Assembly: GCA_009602725.1 (NCBI GenBank)
Contig: WELB01000095.1
Coordinates: forward strand, 311,230 to 351,676
Origin: Spirogloea muscicola
Taxonomy: Eukaryota > Streptophyta > Zygnematophyceae > Spirogloeales > Spirogloeaceae
Reading direction: 5' to 3'
Length of the DNA stretch: 40,447 nucleotides
In this document: positions 23,901-34,701 of the stretch, one piece after another
Layout of the letters: each line of letters starts with the position of its first letter
How positions within the stretch are numbered: the stretch's first letter is position 1
Translations under genes and position numbers: made by a program
Notes under the pieces: model-generated
The model's database searches: none
What the model was told of the DNA's origin: nothing
What the model saw: only the letters and a program-made list of their open reading frames with translations

Positions 23901-24614
23901 CTACTATCCCAACCTGCACTTTGAAGCATGCTACTACCAGGTATGTCATGGAAAAGCTGACTTCAGAAGAGGCTTGCACTTCCTCATATCCTGGCCACAG
24001 CCTCAAATCCTGGCCATGGCAACTCGCCTCCTGGACTTCTCATGGGGTGCAGTTAACATGATGTATGTTGACACTCGCCAAGGAATCCATGTGTCATACA
24101 GGCGATCGATGCTGCCATTGAGTGGAAGCTCAAGAAGGTCGAGGCTGGTGCTCAGGGTGAACACAAGATTCAGAGAGGCTACCTGCCATCACCTACTTAC
24201 AGCTGTCACTACATCTGTGATGACCAGCTCAGTATTGCTATAGGAGACTTCCTTCGGCGCGAGGCTGTGCAGGTACACATCTTCCTCATACAGGGCTGTG
24301 CTTCTGCACTCCCATCCATTGTAGACCACCATTAGATATTGCATGCACTCTTTTAGAGGAATTTTGGATATTACTTGTGATGGCTCTTGTTGTGCTGCTC
24401 GACAAGCTAGATATGCAGCTCCTAAGATGTACCCTTGCTTGAGATAGCTGTAATAGGTTCACACTATATGCTTCATCTGACATTGTGGAAGTGCCATATT
24501 GACATGTGTATGCAGGTCAAGCTAACATTAAGTCTGTTGACAGAGCAAGCCAATCCATTCAAAGAGGGGATAATAGAGAAAGCCAACTGCTTTAAGGAGG
24601 GGGCTGTGGCGTAG
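20995..24614 (+). CDS. FemAB-like GNAT-fold acyltransferase (PF04339/DUF482 type), probably organellar
   Basis: Eleven exons: 20995–21201, 21723–21929, 22171–22253, 22432–22630, 22755–22876, 23026–23092, 23276–23329, 23540–23592, 23730–23940, 24102–24272, 24516–24614. Phases agree throughout, giving 490 residues. Family hallmarks are SHSYGEYVFDHSWANA, RYYP-type YYPKLQSCVPFTPATGPR, SRRKSIRQERKK, and WGCLPRSYYPNLHFEACYYQ near the end. This family (bacteria and algae) is related to FemABX peptidyltransferases; its substrate is not known to me. Residues 1–69 are Arg/Ser-rich, end near RPVACIASPLA, and look like a plastid or mitochondrial transit peptide. The first exon and the 21201/21723 join are the least certain part; MM at 20995/20998 gives two possible starts. 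The body of the protein (exons 2–11) is clear. Confidence 0.85.
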
Positions 24615-25479
24615 CTTATACCCATGCCTACCTACATGCATTCTTATCAACTGCCATTCATAGCCTGGTTACATCTGGGCGAGTGTACATACGCAGCAGT
24701 TGAATATTCATGACAAGGACAGCCATTGCGAGCTCTTTGACATGCAGCACTGGGCATGTCATTGCTCTGCAGGTATTCCTAGACTTGCTGTCGTTTCGTT
24801 CTAGTATGCCAGACTACATGTAGATAACAGAATTTTACTTTGTGCAGCTACAGATATTTGCCCTCGCAAAGGCGAAGGCGTTAGGACATGCCTTAAATGA
24901 AAGCCGCAGGACATAACAAAGAACATGGCTGCAATTGAAGCTTGAATTGCAAGACCAAACGGCGCAAACTTGGCTCCAAGAAGCTCACGCTTGAAAGTCA
25001 TGGTAATATCGAGCAAGCCCTTTGTGTGGTTGACTGCAGCTAATGCAAAGCAGCTTGTATACATGAGATAAGGGTCTTCATATCCTGTATAGAGTGACTC
25101 ATCCATGGGGATAGTGACTGGCAATGGCACTCAAAGCGATGCGGACGTGGCTGCTTCAGGACTGTGACTCTGGTTGAGCAGCCTAGAGGAATGGCCGAGA
25201 AGTGAGGTGGGCTAAGTATCATGGAGTATCACTAGTTACTTGAGTGATAGACATGTAGCTGCTACACAATCCAATCCTCTTTGCAGGAAAAAATTGTGTG
25301 CTCCATATTGGAGCAATGGCTGTGTATGGCACAGGAAGGTCGTGGACAGTTGTAGCTCAGAAGGGTGCCAACAGTGTAGGCCGATGCAGCAGACTCCGGA
25401 AACGGCTGACTACTGACTATCGGGTAGCCCAGTCCGCTACAGTATGAATTGGAGCGTGCATGGACTGATGGAGGGCCTG
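24615..25479. other. Intergenic stretch, no supported gene
   Basis: I see no convincing gene. A 110-codon minus-strand frame (24801–25130) has no recognisable domain. Two short plus-strand frames follow AG acceptor-like sites and end in stops (about 24848–24918 and 25287–25356), but nothing upstream would join to them. The 3' UTR of the FemAB-like gene and the distal DHDPS promoter must lie here. Confidence 0.4.
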
Positions 25480-25712
25480 AGTGGCCAAGTACAAGAACAA
25501 GTCTCTATCAGTAGAGGGCGTTGGCCTATCCTCAATGGGCGAGCCCTCCTCCTCGTTGGCTGCGATTGGCCAGCCCAGTACGAAGGCTAGGCACATCGTC
25601 AGCTGTACATAACCTGCTGCTAAGCTGACCCGCTCAGTATCTACGAGCCAGCACGTAGAGGTCGCTAACTCATGCCCGAATACCAGACGGGAAATGTACA
25701 CGAGTGGGGCTA
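25480..25712 (-). mobile_element. LINE 3' end inserted antisense just upstream of DHDPS
   Basis: The reverse complement reads SDLYVLARRY-stop and then GCGGGTCAGCTTAGCAGCAGG, the same ORF end and 3' UTR as at 68–236 and 38000–38168, but more diverged. An in-frame stop lies a little upstream. The tail carries CTGGGCTGGCCAATCGCAGCC and CTCGCCCATTGAGG, which also occur in other tails. It ends about 100 bases before the DHDPS start codon, so it forms part of the DHDPS promoter or 5' UTR. Confidence 0.75.
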
Positions 25713-25811
25713 CCTTGGCAAAAGCCATTCGAAGGTTTCCAAAACCCCCGGGGGGGCCCAAGCCGCCGCCACCGCCGCCGTGTGGCCGCCGCGAGGCGTC
25801 CTGCAGGCGCC

Positions 25812-28425
25812 ATGGCGGCCCTCGAGCTGGGCGCGGGGGGGGGCCTCTCGGCCGCGACCTCGGCGACAGTGCCGAGCCGGCGACGGCGGTGGCGGCAGGG
25901 CGGCACGGCGCCGCCGCGCGCGGCGCTGATGCAGGCGGCGCCGCTGCCGATGCGGAGCGACGAAGTGAGGACCAGGTGCGCGAACGAGAGACCCTCTCCC
26001 ATAACTGAACGTACTGAGGCCGCGCCTGGGACTCACTGAAGCTGGCGTGAGAGCTGGGCCGGCTGCGCGTCGCACCAGCATGAACGTCCTGCGAGGCGAC
26101 GTGAGGCGCTTGGGCGTCAGACGTGCTTCCCTTGGCCTTCCCACTGGCGCTCTTTGGACCCTCATATGCCGGCCAGGGCACTCCTGCTTTCTCATTGAAC
26201 GGGGTTCCTGGCAGTTGCACGTCTACCTCGCGCGGTCTAGCCCCTCTTATGACGAACGCCAGAAAGCCTGGACTTCGCGTCAGTCACAGAGAATGTTTGT
26301 GCCAGCTAGTGATCAGGCGTCGTGTGGAAGGCCCTCCTTCTGCTTTGTGCGAAGTTGATTTGGGGACGTAGCCAAAGCTCCGGCGTGGCGGATGACGCAA
26401 TCCGCACCGTCAAGGCTGGAGCCAGCTGCTCAGCAGCAGCTTTGTTGCCGCCCCTTATGTTTTCCTGACTTATTTACACCTCGGGCTCTGCCCCCGCTGG
26501 TCCTGCTGGTCCTGCTGTGATGCAGCACGCCTGTGGAGGCCGTTCAGAGCCTCCGTCTGATCACAGCCATCAAGACGCCGTACCTGCCCGAGTCTGGCAA
26601 GTTCGACCTGCAAGCCTATGACAGACTTGTCAACAGCCAGGTCAGCTGACCTGTTTGGTTGTGTAGGACTCGGCTCTGCCAAAACTTGCCTCACGCCTGT
26701 CATGGATAGAAGCCTGTATGTAGTAAAGGCAACAGCTGTCATCTCTAACTGCACTTTGAGGCTGGGTTTTGGCAGATAGAAAGCGGGGCAGAGGGTCTTA
26801 TTGTCGGCGGAACAACAGGCGAGGGACACTTGATGAACTGGGATGAACACATCATGCTCATTGCCCACACGGTCGTATGCTTTGGAGATCGCATCAAGGT
26901 AAGATCTGTAGAAGCTGCTGATTACCAGTCAAGCGAGGGGCCTGCATTACCGACGCCCTCACAGCAGCCATACGTATAGGTGCAATGGATGCATGGTGGT
27001 TAAAAATGAGGCAAGCCACACTGTAGCTCTTGTTGCAGCACTTATTCAAGTGAAGGACTGCAGCACATTTACTCCTCTCTTGTTCTACGCCTTCCGGCCC
27101 TTTTAGCCTTGTACATTCCTTTGGGCTGGCCTCTCACAACCATTGCCTTGCATTAAAAGAGCTTCTTCTTTCTCTCTTGTTAACCTCATCCATTGTTGCT
27201 TGCATTCTGGAAGGTTATTGGCAACACCGGCAGCAACAGCACGTCGGAGGCAGTGCATGCGACAGAGCAGGGCTTTGCAGTGGGAATGCATGCTGCGCTC
27301 CAGATTAGTCCTTATTATGGAAAGACGTCTTTGGAAGGCCTCGCCACTCATTTCAGGTGAAATATGGGCCTGAAGATGCTATCCTTGGTGCTTTCTTGGC
27401 GCAGTCCAGCCGGCTGTTGATTCTTCAAGAACAACTGTGTAGTGGAAGTCTGTACCAAATGTGACTGCCCAACTTTGCCTTATCACTTTCCGTTTAGGGT
27501 TGCCTTTTGAAGGCTTCTGCACCCATTGTGTTCAGGGCAGTGTTGAGGTAGGGCTAGGCTTAAGGGCTTGATTTCCAGTGTGGTGGCTGAACGTCGTCAG
27601 TGACGCATTTATTAATAACTGTCATTAGATCCTCAGAAGTGGCGTAGTTTGGCACCTAGTAGGAACCTGCATGCAGTCAAAGCCAAGAAAGGTCACATAC
27701 TTACAGCAGTCTGTCTCTGGCACTCTGTAGGTCTGTTCTCTCTATTGGACCAGGCATCATATACAATGTTCCTGCTCGGACAGGGCAGGATATTCCGCCA
27801 GCTGTCATGGAGCAGCTCATTTGTAATCCTAATTTCATAGGTGTCAAAGAGTGCATGGGAAACGAGGTGAGGCCTGTATCCAATCGTTTTACTTTTCACT
27901 TGTGCCTCGAGGAACAGCGCATGCTCTTTAAGTGAGCCAGAGAATGTTTTGTGCTAGAGAGAAGTGGCATTGCTTGTGCTCAAGTCACACGTGCTCTTGT
28001 GCTTGTCTGCACAGAGAATTGCGGGGTACACTGGCAAGGGCATGACAGTGTGGAGCGGGAATGATGATCAGTGCCATGAAGCACGGTGGCAAGCAGGAGC
28101 GCAGGGCGTTATCTCTGTGGCCAGCACGCTTGTGCCCAAGCTGATGCGTAAACTGATGGAAGGATGCGATGACGACCTTGCGCAGCGGTTGGCACCTTTG
28201 ATAAGCTGGTTATTCGTTGAGCCAAATCCCATTGGGCTGAACACTGCGCTGGCGCAGTTGGGTCTCATTAGGCCTGTCTTTCGGCTCCCATATGTGCCGC
28301 TGAGCCTGGAGAAGCGGGTTGAGTTCAAGAATATTGTAGAGGAGCTTGGGCTGGAGCACTTTGTCGGTGCAAAGTCTGTCCAAGTTTTGGAGGATGACAA
28401 CTTCCACCTACTGTCAAGATATTAG
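25812..28425 (+). CDS. dapA: 4-hydroxy-tetrahydrodipicolinate synthase (DHDPS), plastid precursor
   Basis: It condenses pyruvate with aspartate-semialdehyde, the first committed step to diaminopimelate and lysine, in the plastid. Six exons: 25812–25975, 26526–26640, 26776–26898, 27214–27356, 27731–27866, 28015–28425. Phases agree and give 363 residues, the usual size of plant precursors. Residues 1–45 are an Ala/Arg-rich transit peptide. The mature part starts near [10 protein letters not shown], as in plants. Seen: GGTTGEG with Thr106–Thr107, Tyr193 in [10 protein letters not shown] with Arg198, and the Schiff-base Lys221 in GVKECMG. The plant-type WDEHIM (Trp115) and IGNTGSNST segments, near the lysine allosteric site, are kept, so lysine feedback is likely. 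C-terminus: [15 protein letters not shown]. Exon 1 is very GC-rich with a good ATGG context. The promoter carries a LINE end and intron 3 a LINE tail. Confidence 0.96.
27075..27180 (+). mobile_element. LINE-tail-like repeat inside DHDPS intron 3
   Basis: The stretch TTCTACGCCTTCCGGCCCTTTTAG...TTTGGGCTGGCCTCTCACAACC...AAGAGCTTCTTCTTTCTC resembles the 3' tails at 2371–2440 and 30010–30085. The stem is imperfect here. It lies between exon 3 (ends 26898) and exon 4 (starts 27214), so the splice sites are untouched. Confidence 0.5.
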
Positions 28426-29320
28426 TCCCATTTCATTCTTAGTATACCAGCTGTCTCTGATCTCGCAGCCAGATACTTCTGTTAATCCCGCACAAGTAGC
28501 AGCTGATAGCTAGTGCTGCCTCCTCATGCTCCTCTAAACGAACAGTGTCCAGCACCCTTGCTAGACAGCTGGCAATATTGATGCATTTGCATCAGGCAGC
28601 TATGCAGCAGCCACAAGGACATGCCATAAGGCTGAGAGGCTGCCAGACAGCTCGCACCCTTTGTGAGCACTTGCTTAATCTGCCGCCCAACGCATCCCTG
28701 GCTTGCGCCAGTGGGAACAAGCGGCTGAGGAGGTGCAGAAGCAGCAAGTGCGCCACATGTCGGAAGGCGTCAGTCCCCTGGGCCAATAATTCACTTCCCA
28801 GGCTCCAAGGCCTCTGTTGTCCCAGGGACTTGGCGTTCTCCCAGACGAGGGCTGTGCTGCGCTATGGGGTGGCAAGACCACGACAATCTGCAAGTGGAAA
28901 TTGAAGCGAGCTCTAATTCGTGGGAACTGGCACTGGTGGCAGGGCGAATGAACAGAGTTTGATTCACTTTGCACCACACACAATTAGCACCTGAACACGG
29001 GCAGCAAAGGATTGGTCCTCCCAGGACTTTCATGGCCCATATTGGCCCCTGCGAAAGGTAGGGAGAGCTCGCCACAGCTTGCAAGTCACAGCTTTTGGAC
29101 ACTAGTTGGCCAGCCTTCACAGTCTCTGCTGCTGTGATTTCTCCTGCTGCCAGACTTCGACCTTCGGGTGCTGCCTGGGCGTTACTGAGTCTAAAAAGTT
29201 CGATGCTGGCATGCTTGGCCTAAGCAAGCAGATGAATAGAAACAGCAGATGCTATGGGATTACTGTATGGCTATCCATATCCTCTTCATTTATAGCAGCA
29301 AATTGTTTTGCTCAAATTTT
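28426..29320. other. Unassigned region downstream of DHDPS
   Basis: The DHDPS 3' UTR should occupy the start. Beyond it, open frames on both strands (28545–28904 plus; 28592–28786 and 28675–28983 minus) are long and cysteine-containing. I recognise no domain and cannot decide a coding strand. They could be decayed transposon sequence or chance frames. No RNA gene was seen. Confidence 0.35.
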
Positions 29321-29329
29321 TGCGCTCCA

Positions 29330-29565
29330 GTATGGGGGCTTTCCACCATAGCCCTTGTCCGTTCTTGTCGGCTGGCCTTGTACAGCTACTTCCGATCATT
29401 ATGGCACCTTTTTTTGGCTTTGGATAATGTGGGCTGGCCCGTTGCAGCTCTCACTCCCCTAGGAAGAGACGTTTCTTCTGATGTCGACATTCGGCTGAGT
29501 CGTCCATTCTTTTGGGCTGGCCTCCCAGGCCAGCCCAGAGCTCGTCTGCAGGTGTAAGAGCTTCT
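29330..29565 (+). mobile_element. Cluster of LINE-tail stem-loop repeats
   Basis: Three tail-like units follow one another: CGGCTGGCCTTGTACAGC near 29378, GTGGGCTGGCCCGTTGCAGC near 29429, and TTTGGGCTGGCCTCCCAGGCCAGCCCAG at about 29511–29538. The last one forms a nearly perfect GGGCTGGCC/GGCCAGCCC hairpin. They resemble the tails attached to recognisable LINE ORF ends elsewhere in the window, but no ORF end is visible here. Confidence 0.55.
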
Positions 29566-29699
29566 TCCGGCTTAACGTGAGACGCTAAGGGGCGAAACCG
29601 GCAATCTATAAGAGCCTTGCGCCACGATTCCGTCACCCATTACCTCCTAAATCAGAGCACCCTGCTTGCCTAGCCTGTGGCTCCGCTAGTGTCGAAGAA

Positions 29700-29786
29700 G
29701 TGGCTAGTATAACTCGTACTTATTGAGTGATCCATCCTCCCCCTGTTTTACCATTGCATCCTCAGGCCCCTTTGTAGAAGAAAGTG
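29700..29786 (+). mobile_element. LINE 3' end fragment
   Basis: It reads ACTCGTACTTATTGA (T-R-T-Y-stop) and then GTGATCCATCCTCCCCCTG, identical at its start to the tail at 2260–2310. It is interrupted by the oppositely oriented copy that ends near 29787. Confidence 0.65.
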
Positions 29787-29990
29787 CTCGCCCATTGAGA
29801 ATAGGGGCTGGAACAACCAGCCCGAAAGAGAGAGAAGGCGCGCGGGGCGCATGAATTGAAAGGGCCCGAAAAAGAATGAACAGAGTACGAGAAGGGGGCC
29901 AGGGGAAGCTCTAAGTAACAGAAACAAAGCTGCTACGAGACACTCAGTAACCCCTGCTAAGCAGCCGCAGATCAGCTTTGTAGCTGCTCA
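29787..29990 (-). mobile_element. LINE 3' end, minus orientation, uninterrupted tail
   Basis: The reverse complement reads ADLRLLSRGY-stop (stop at 29944–29946), GTGTCTCGTAGCAGC, CTTCCCCTGGCCCCC, TTCATTCTTTTTCGGGCC, the stem-loop GGGCTGGTTGTTCCAGCCCC and CTCAATGGGCGAGC. This uninterrupted copy is the reference that shows how the same tail at 37916–38260 has been split by an insertion. Confidence 0.75.
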
Positions 29991-30090
29991 CCGCTCTTAG
30001 GCCCCTCTGAACCTTTGTGAATTCTTTTTGGGCTGGCTTTTCGCAGCCCTTGCCCCCATTGGGAGTGCCACTTCTTCGCAGTATAACGAT
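29991..30090 (+). mobile_element. LINE 3' tail
   Basis: GGCCCCTCTGAACC, ATTCTTTTT, then the stem-loop GGGCTGGCTTTTCGCAGCCC and TTGCCCCCATTGGGAGTGCC match the tail at 2340–2430 closely. It ends about 310 bases upstream of the AMSH start codon. Confidence 0.65.
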
Positions 30091-30402
30091 GAACACCATG
30101 TGTATTATGCCCCTGGCTGGCTCGTACAGCCGCTCGTTTCTATGAGCAAGCAAATGCATTTCTTCTCACCCACAACCTTCCGGTACTCTCTGGTTGTCAC
30201 ACCAGCGCCCGCCCCCGTCACGGCGGCGAGGCGGCCGCGCCTGCCACCGCCGGCGCCAAGACAGCGGCTGCGCTTCGGAGTCGGCGGCGGCGGCGGCGGC
30301 TGCTCCTCGACGTTGAGCGTCCATTGACGACTCCTTCCAGAGCCAGCACTGTGCTCATCGCATGTGTGTGGTGCAAAGGGGCCACGCGCGCGGGCGGCCG
30401 CC

Positions 30403-33400
30403 ATGGGGGGCTTCCTGGAGGAGCAGACGCGGAAGCTGGAGGTGGACAACCGGCTGCCGATCAAGTACTACTACCGCAGCGCCGACAACGTCCTCCGGCA
30501 GGTCAGCCTCGACGCGGCGGGGAGTTCCGGCAAGCCATGGCTCGCTTGTGCTGCTCTGCATTATCAGTCGCGGCCAATTGCGGGAAGCGCTGCCAGGGAC
30601 CGACGCTGCCTGGGACCAAGCGGCTGTCTGCGCAGGCAAGCGTCTATCGGGCAGAGGACAACGTCCTGGAGCTCTATGTCCTCCTCCTGCGCTTCTCCAG
30701 GTGCCCGTGGCCGCCAGCGTGCCATCAATTATCTCGTCTCCGTCGCGACCTGCAGCCGCTTGTCTCTACAGCCGTGGTCGTCCTTGGACAGCCTTGATTG
30801 TTGCATCACTTGTGTGCCCACCAGTCAGGCAGGCAGGTAGATACCTTGTAGAGTGGCTCAAGTGTGAGCGCATGCGTTGGAGGCTTGCAGCCTCATCATG
30901 GAAACCATCCCGGCACACCGAGAGTACCACGCATCCTTCCCCCACGAGCGAGCTGACTTCTTGAAGGTGTGTGTGTGCCATTTGCGTACACCTATGTGTC
31001 ATCTTGTTCTGTTTGCTCAGTGCAGCAAGTTAGGGCCTTACTACAGCCAGCAAACCTGGCTGGCGAGGTTGTCAGAGTAACATTTGCAGGCACGCAGCAG
31101 GCTCATGAGTTTGTGACGAATCAGTGGGACTTGACTGAGGACAGTAGAGCAGCCGCACTCGGGCATGATGGTACGACATATGAAATATCATCCTGTGGAC
31201 GCAGTACATAGCAGTGAGCACTCTGAGAGTGCCTTGCTGTGAGCTGCAGAGGCTGAGGGAGGTTGTGACGGAGCTGGAGAGGCTGCAACCAAAGGCAAAA
31301 CAGATCATTTCAGCGATTGAGAGGGGTGCTCGCCCTGCAGCGCTCGCGCCTCCGCGGCAGTCCGCGTTTGCGGCACCCAGCGGTGCTGTGAGGCCTGCCT
31401 ACTTTCCAGATGATTGCCTGCCAGCAAGTCTGCCACCTCAAGATGACGTTCGTTGTTGACTGGAAGCCCCTGCCTGGCCTTGCTGCAAGCTGAAGGGACT
31501 TGGAAGCACATTCTGACTATAAGAGGTTGGCTGTATCTTGAGACTAGCTTGTTGATGTAGCTGCTGTGTGGTCTGTGGCCTCACAGAGCTATGCTTGCAG
31601 TGGCGATGCTATGGACTTCCTCACTGGCTCGCCTGACTGGAGCGCACCTGCCAGAAGTCAGCCAGCTGGTCCTCCATCACATGCAGATCTTTCAAGCTCC
31701 TTACGAAACATGTGAGCACACGTACTGAGAGTTGCAAAAGAGACGGGCATCTGGAGTACAGTCAGGCAGGTCCACAGGAAGGTCAACCAACTTACTACTT
31801 CGGCATTTTCAGGGCTTAGGTTTGCACATTTCTTGGAGAGATACCTGAGCACCTTGAAGGAACAGAGCACGTCAGCTCCGCCCTCAAAGATGTCCGCCTC
31901 CTGCAGGTCACTGTCCATTCCTTTGCCGCGGGAAGAGACTCTTTCGCGGCACTCCTTCCTCCAACTTCCAAGCCAAAGGGCCCGAGCAGAGCCTTCACGG
32001 GCCTTAGAAAGAGTAAGAGAAGGGTCTAAGCTGACCTGCCTTGGCATGCAGGCTGAGCGTCCAAGAGCATCAAGCCGTGCTTGATTCACTTGACTGCAGT
32101 TGATTGAATTCTGAAGCCTACTTTTCAGGACACAGGTTGTGGGAGTCAACTTACAGAATGCCTTTGTACTTAGCTTATAGCTGAAACACAGTCCCTCCTA
32201 CTGCAGGTTCAGTACCCAAGCTACATAGACAGCACTCCCATTGAGATGCCAAGGTACGTGAACAGTGGCTACCACATGATGGACATCCTGTTTCGCTTGC
32301 TCGGCTGGAGATTGTCAAGTCTGAAGTGTCAAAGCTTCTCAAAGTATCACGACCTGCTCTAAAAAACTCTTCTGTTATATCACAGAGTGCAGCTTTGGGC
32401 ATGGCGTCTCCAAACTTGACTAATTTCGTATGAATACAAGTCTGATATTTTGAAGCCCAACTTGCCTCTTTCCTACAGCCTCCAGCCGCTGAGACCGGTT
32501 GCATCCACGAGAAAAACATCCTCAGATCCAGAGGCCAACAGGGAGCCTGTACTTTGGCCAGAGGCAGAGGCTCCGGTAGAAGAAGGGCAGGACGTAGCTC
32601 CACTGGTCAACGTTGTGAGGCAGCCAGCAGACCTGCCAATGGCAATCCCGGTGCAGAACCTGGATCCTCATAACAACGGGCATGTCAGAATTGCAGAGGG
32701 CCCACCTGAGAGCATCCCTCCATCGGCGGTTGCTGATCCTCGGCCAGGGGTCCCTTTGCTTGGTGACGGGGATTCAGCGGAGTCGAAAGGTCCCAAGCCT
32801 GTACATATAGTAAGCATGTCACGCCTTTGCCACCGTTGTGCAGTCTTGGTAGTGGCGCATTTTGCAGGTCCCTGTAGCCTGCTGAGGACTTGTGTGACTG
32901 CCTCTGATGACTTGGGTCGTTCATACGGCACAACAATATGCAAGCCACTGTTGAAGCTGGCGAGACTGCTAGAGGCAGAGCAGGGTGATGCTAATTTTAT
33001 GCCCACCCTGGTTGGAATGGCTCAGTCAGCAAAGATGATGGAGGAGTTCATGCTGATGGTCAAGTCCAATACAGCCAAGAATCTGGAGACTTGTGGAGTC
33101 CTCGCTGGATTGCTGGTAGTAGTCTGCGCTTGCTGCTTAAAGAAGATTACAGCTATTTGTCTCCTGCTCGCAAGCTTCAAGGACTGGTGCTCGTTGTGAC
33201 TGATACTCATTGTGACTCAAGTCATCAAGTGATTAACACGTAGAATCTGACAACTTGCGAGCGGGGGTTGCTTGCTTGATTGAGTTTGATCCTGACTCAT
33301 CTTTGTTACTGGCTTGTGTAACAGAAGAAGGGGACATTCTATGTCACGACACTGATCCTGCCAAAGCAAGAGGCAACTTCGGATTCGGTAAAACACAACT

Positions 33401-34701
33401 CATCTCAATCAGCTGTAGTGCTCACGCTAAAAGAGCCCATGTCCATTTCAAACCAATGTTTTCCAATCCATACCCTGTTCACTGTGGCGTCTGCATGACA
33501 TTCATGCTGGGAGGCTTGAAAGTCCTGCCAAAGCACATAGTGAGTGTTTATATTAATACATTTTCCTTTGCACAAGAATATTCTGGGCATGCGAGTCCTC
33601 CTTTGGCAGCTTCTGTAAGTCTTGTAATACTCACAGCCATGTATTACTCACAGTCATTCGGGAGAGCTCCAATTCCTTCTTTTCCAGCTTCTCTTCATGA
33701 CAGACTTGGCAATGCAATGGCTTGCTGTCCATGTGCAGTGCCAGACTGTCAATGAGGAGGAAATCTTTGACGTGCAGGACAAGCGGGGATTGTTTCAGCT
33801 GGGCTGGATACATGTAAGATAGTCGTGATAATATGTGGCCCTCTTGCATGTTGCACCTTGATCTGTGAGGATTCTGCAGGCTTTTCTGTCTGCAATGACG
33901 TATCATGTCGTTGTATCATCCTGCAATTCTTAGTCATAATCACAATGCCAATGTAAGGCCTTGGGTCTTTGTCATCATCCAGAGGTAGAATGCTTACTTC
34001 TTGAAACAATACTGCATATTCGTTACATGTACCCCTGTTGCAGACTCATCCATCTCAGTCATGCTTCATGTCATCCATTGATCTTCATACGCACTATTCG
34101 TATCAGGTCAATACTCCTACCTGGGCCATTTTACGCTTGCGAAGAAGATATAATTTAAGATTTAAGATTTCTCGAGGCTGTGATAGACTTATGAAGCTCT
34201 GAAGAGAATGGGTATCATTGCCATCTCTCTATCAGGGCAAGCAAAGTCATATGGGCTGAGATGTCCTAGCTTGATGCAGGTGATGCTTCCTGAAGCAGTG
34301 GCTATTGTGATGGCTCCTTCAGACGCTTCTCGGTAATGAGATACTAAAACTTCATATATGTAGTGGCCCAGTGCTTGTGGCAAATCCTTTATCATTGCTG
34401 TCACTGGCAGTGTTACTGCTTAGGTGGCCGCCATTGTAGCATTGATCAACCATTTACCACTGCATAATATCAACTTCTAACACCGGCAATACTTCCACTG
34501 TGAATGCTTCGGATCTGCAGGAGGTACGGCATCTTCCGACTGTCTGAGCCCGGTGGCGTCAAGGTCATACAGTCCTGTCAACGGCGGGGCTTCCATCCTC
34601 ACGAAATGCCGGCAGACGGTGGTGCCATCTACGAGCACTGCTCCCATGTCTTTCTGAATTCTTCGCTCAAATTTGAGCTCATGGATCTCAGACAACAATA
34701 G
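30403..34701 (+). CDS. AMSH-type JAMM deubiquitinase (STAMBP/plant AMSH family)
   Basis: A zinc metalloprotease that cuts Lys63-linked ubiquitin at ESCRT/endosomal sites. Fourteen exons: 30403–30501, 30636–30700, 30891–30966, 31250–31387, 31587–31711, 31820–32012, 32207–32253, 32479–32809, 33026–33115, 33325–33387, 33739–33813, 34044–34106, 34280–34332, 34521–34701. Phases agree and give 532 residues (plant AMSH proteins are about 500). The N-terminal MIT-like/USP8-dimerisation helices show DNRLPIKYYYRSADNVLRQ and LELYVLLLRFSR. The linker has the plant-type REETLSRHSFL and a VQYP motif. The C-terminal JAMM domain has Glu379 in NLETCGVLAG, His434/His436 in HTHP and Asp447 in SCFMSSID, so it should be active. 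It ends HVFLNSSLKFELMDLRQQ. The end of exon 4 is the least certain border; a donor at 31447 would add 20 residues. The ATG has a GCCGCCATGG context. Confidence 0.94.

Noticed and set aside
24801-25130. 110-codon minus-strand frame between the FemAB-like gene and DHDPS
   Set aside because: No recognisable domain, no clear splice partners and no supporting context.
24848-25356. Two short acceptor-to-stop plus-strand frames that might be terminal exons
   Set aside because: The FemAB-like gene already has a family-consistent end at 24614, and no upstream exon would join them.
25417-26220. A 267-codon minus-strand frame across the DHDPS first exon
   Set aside because: It is antisense to the DHDPS transit-peptide exon and to the LINE end, with low-complexity Ala/Pro/Arg composition.
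31658-32149. 163-codon minus-strand frame
   Set aside because: It is antisense to AMSH exons 5 and 6, which carry the family motif ETLSRHSFL in the plus strand.
32814-33025. Coding continuation through the AMSH intron between exons 8 and 9
   Set aside because: The frame is open by chance, but the inserted residues would break the linker just before the JAMM domain; GTAAGC and CTCAG borders join HI to SAKMMEEF in phase.
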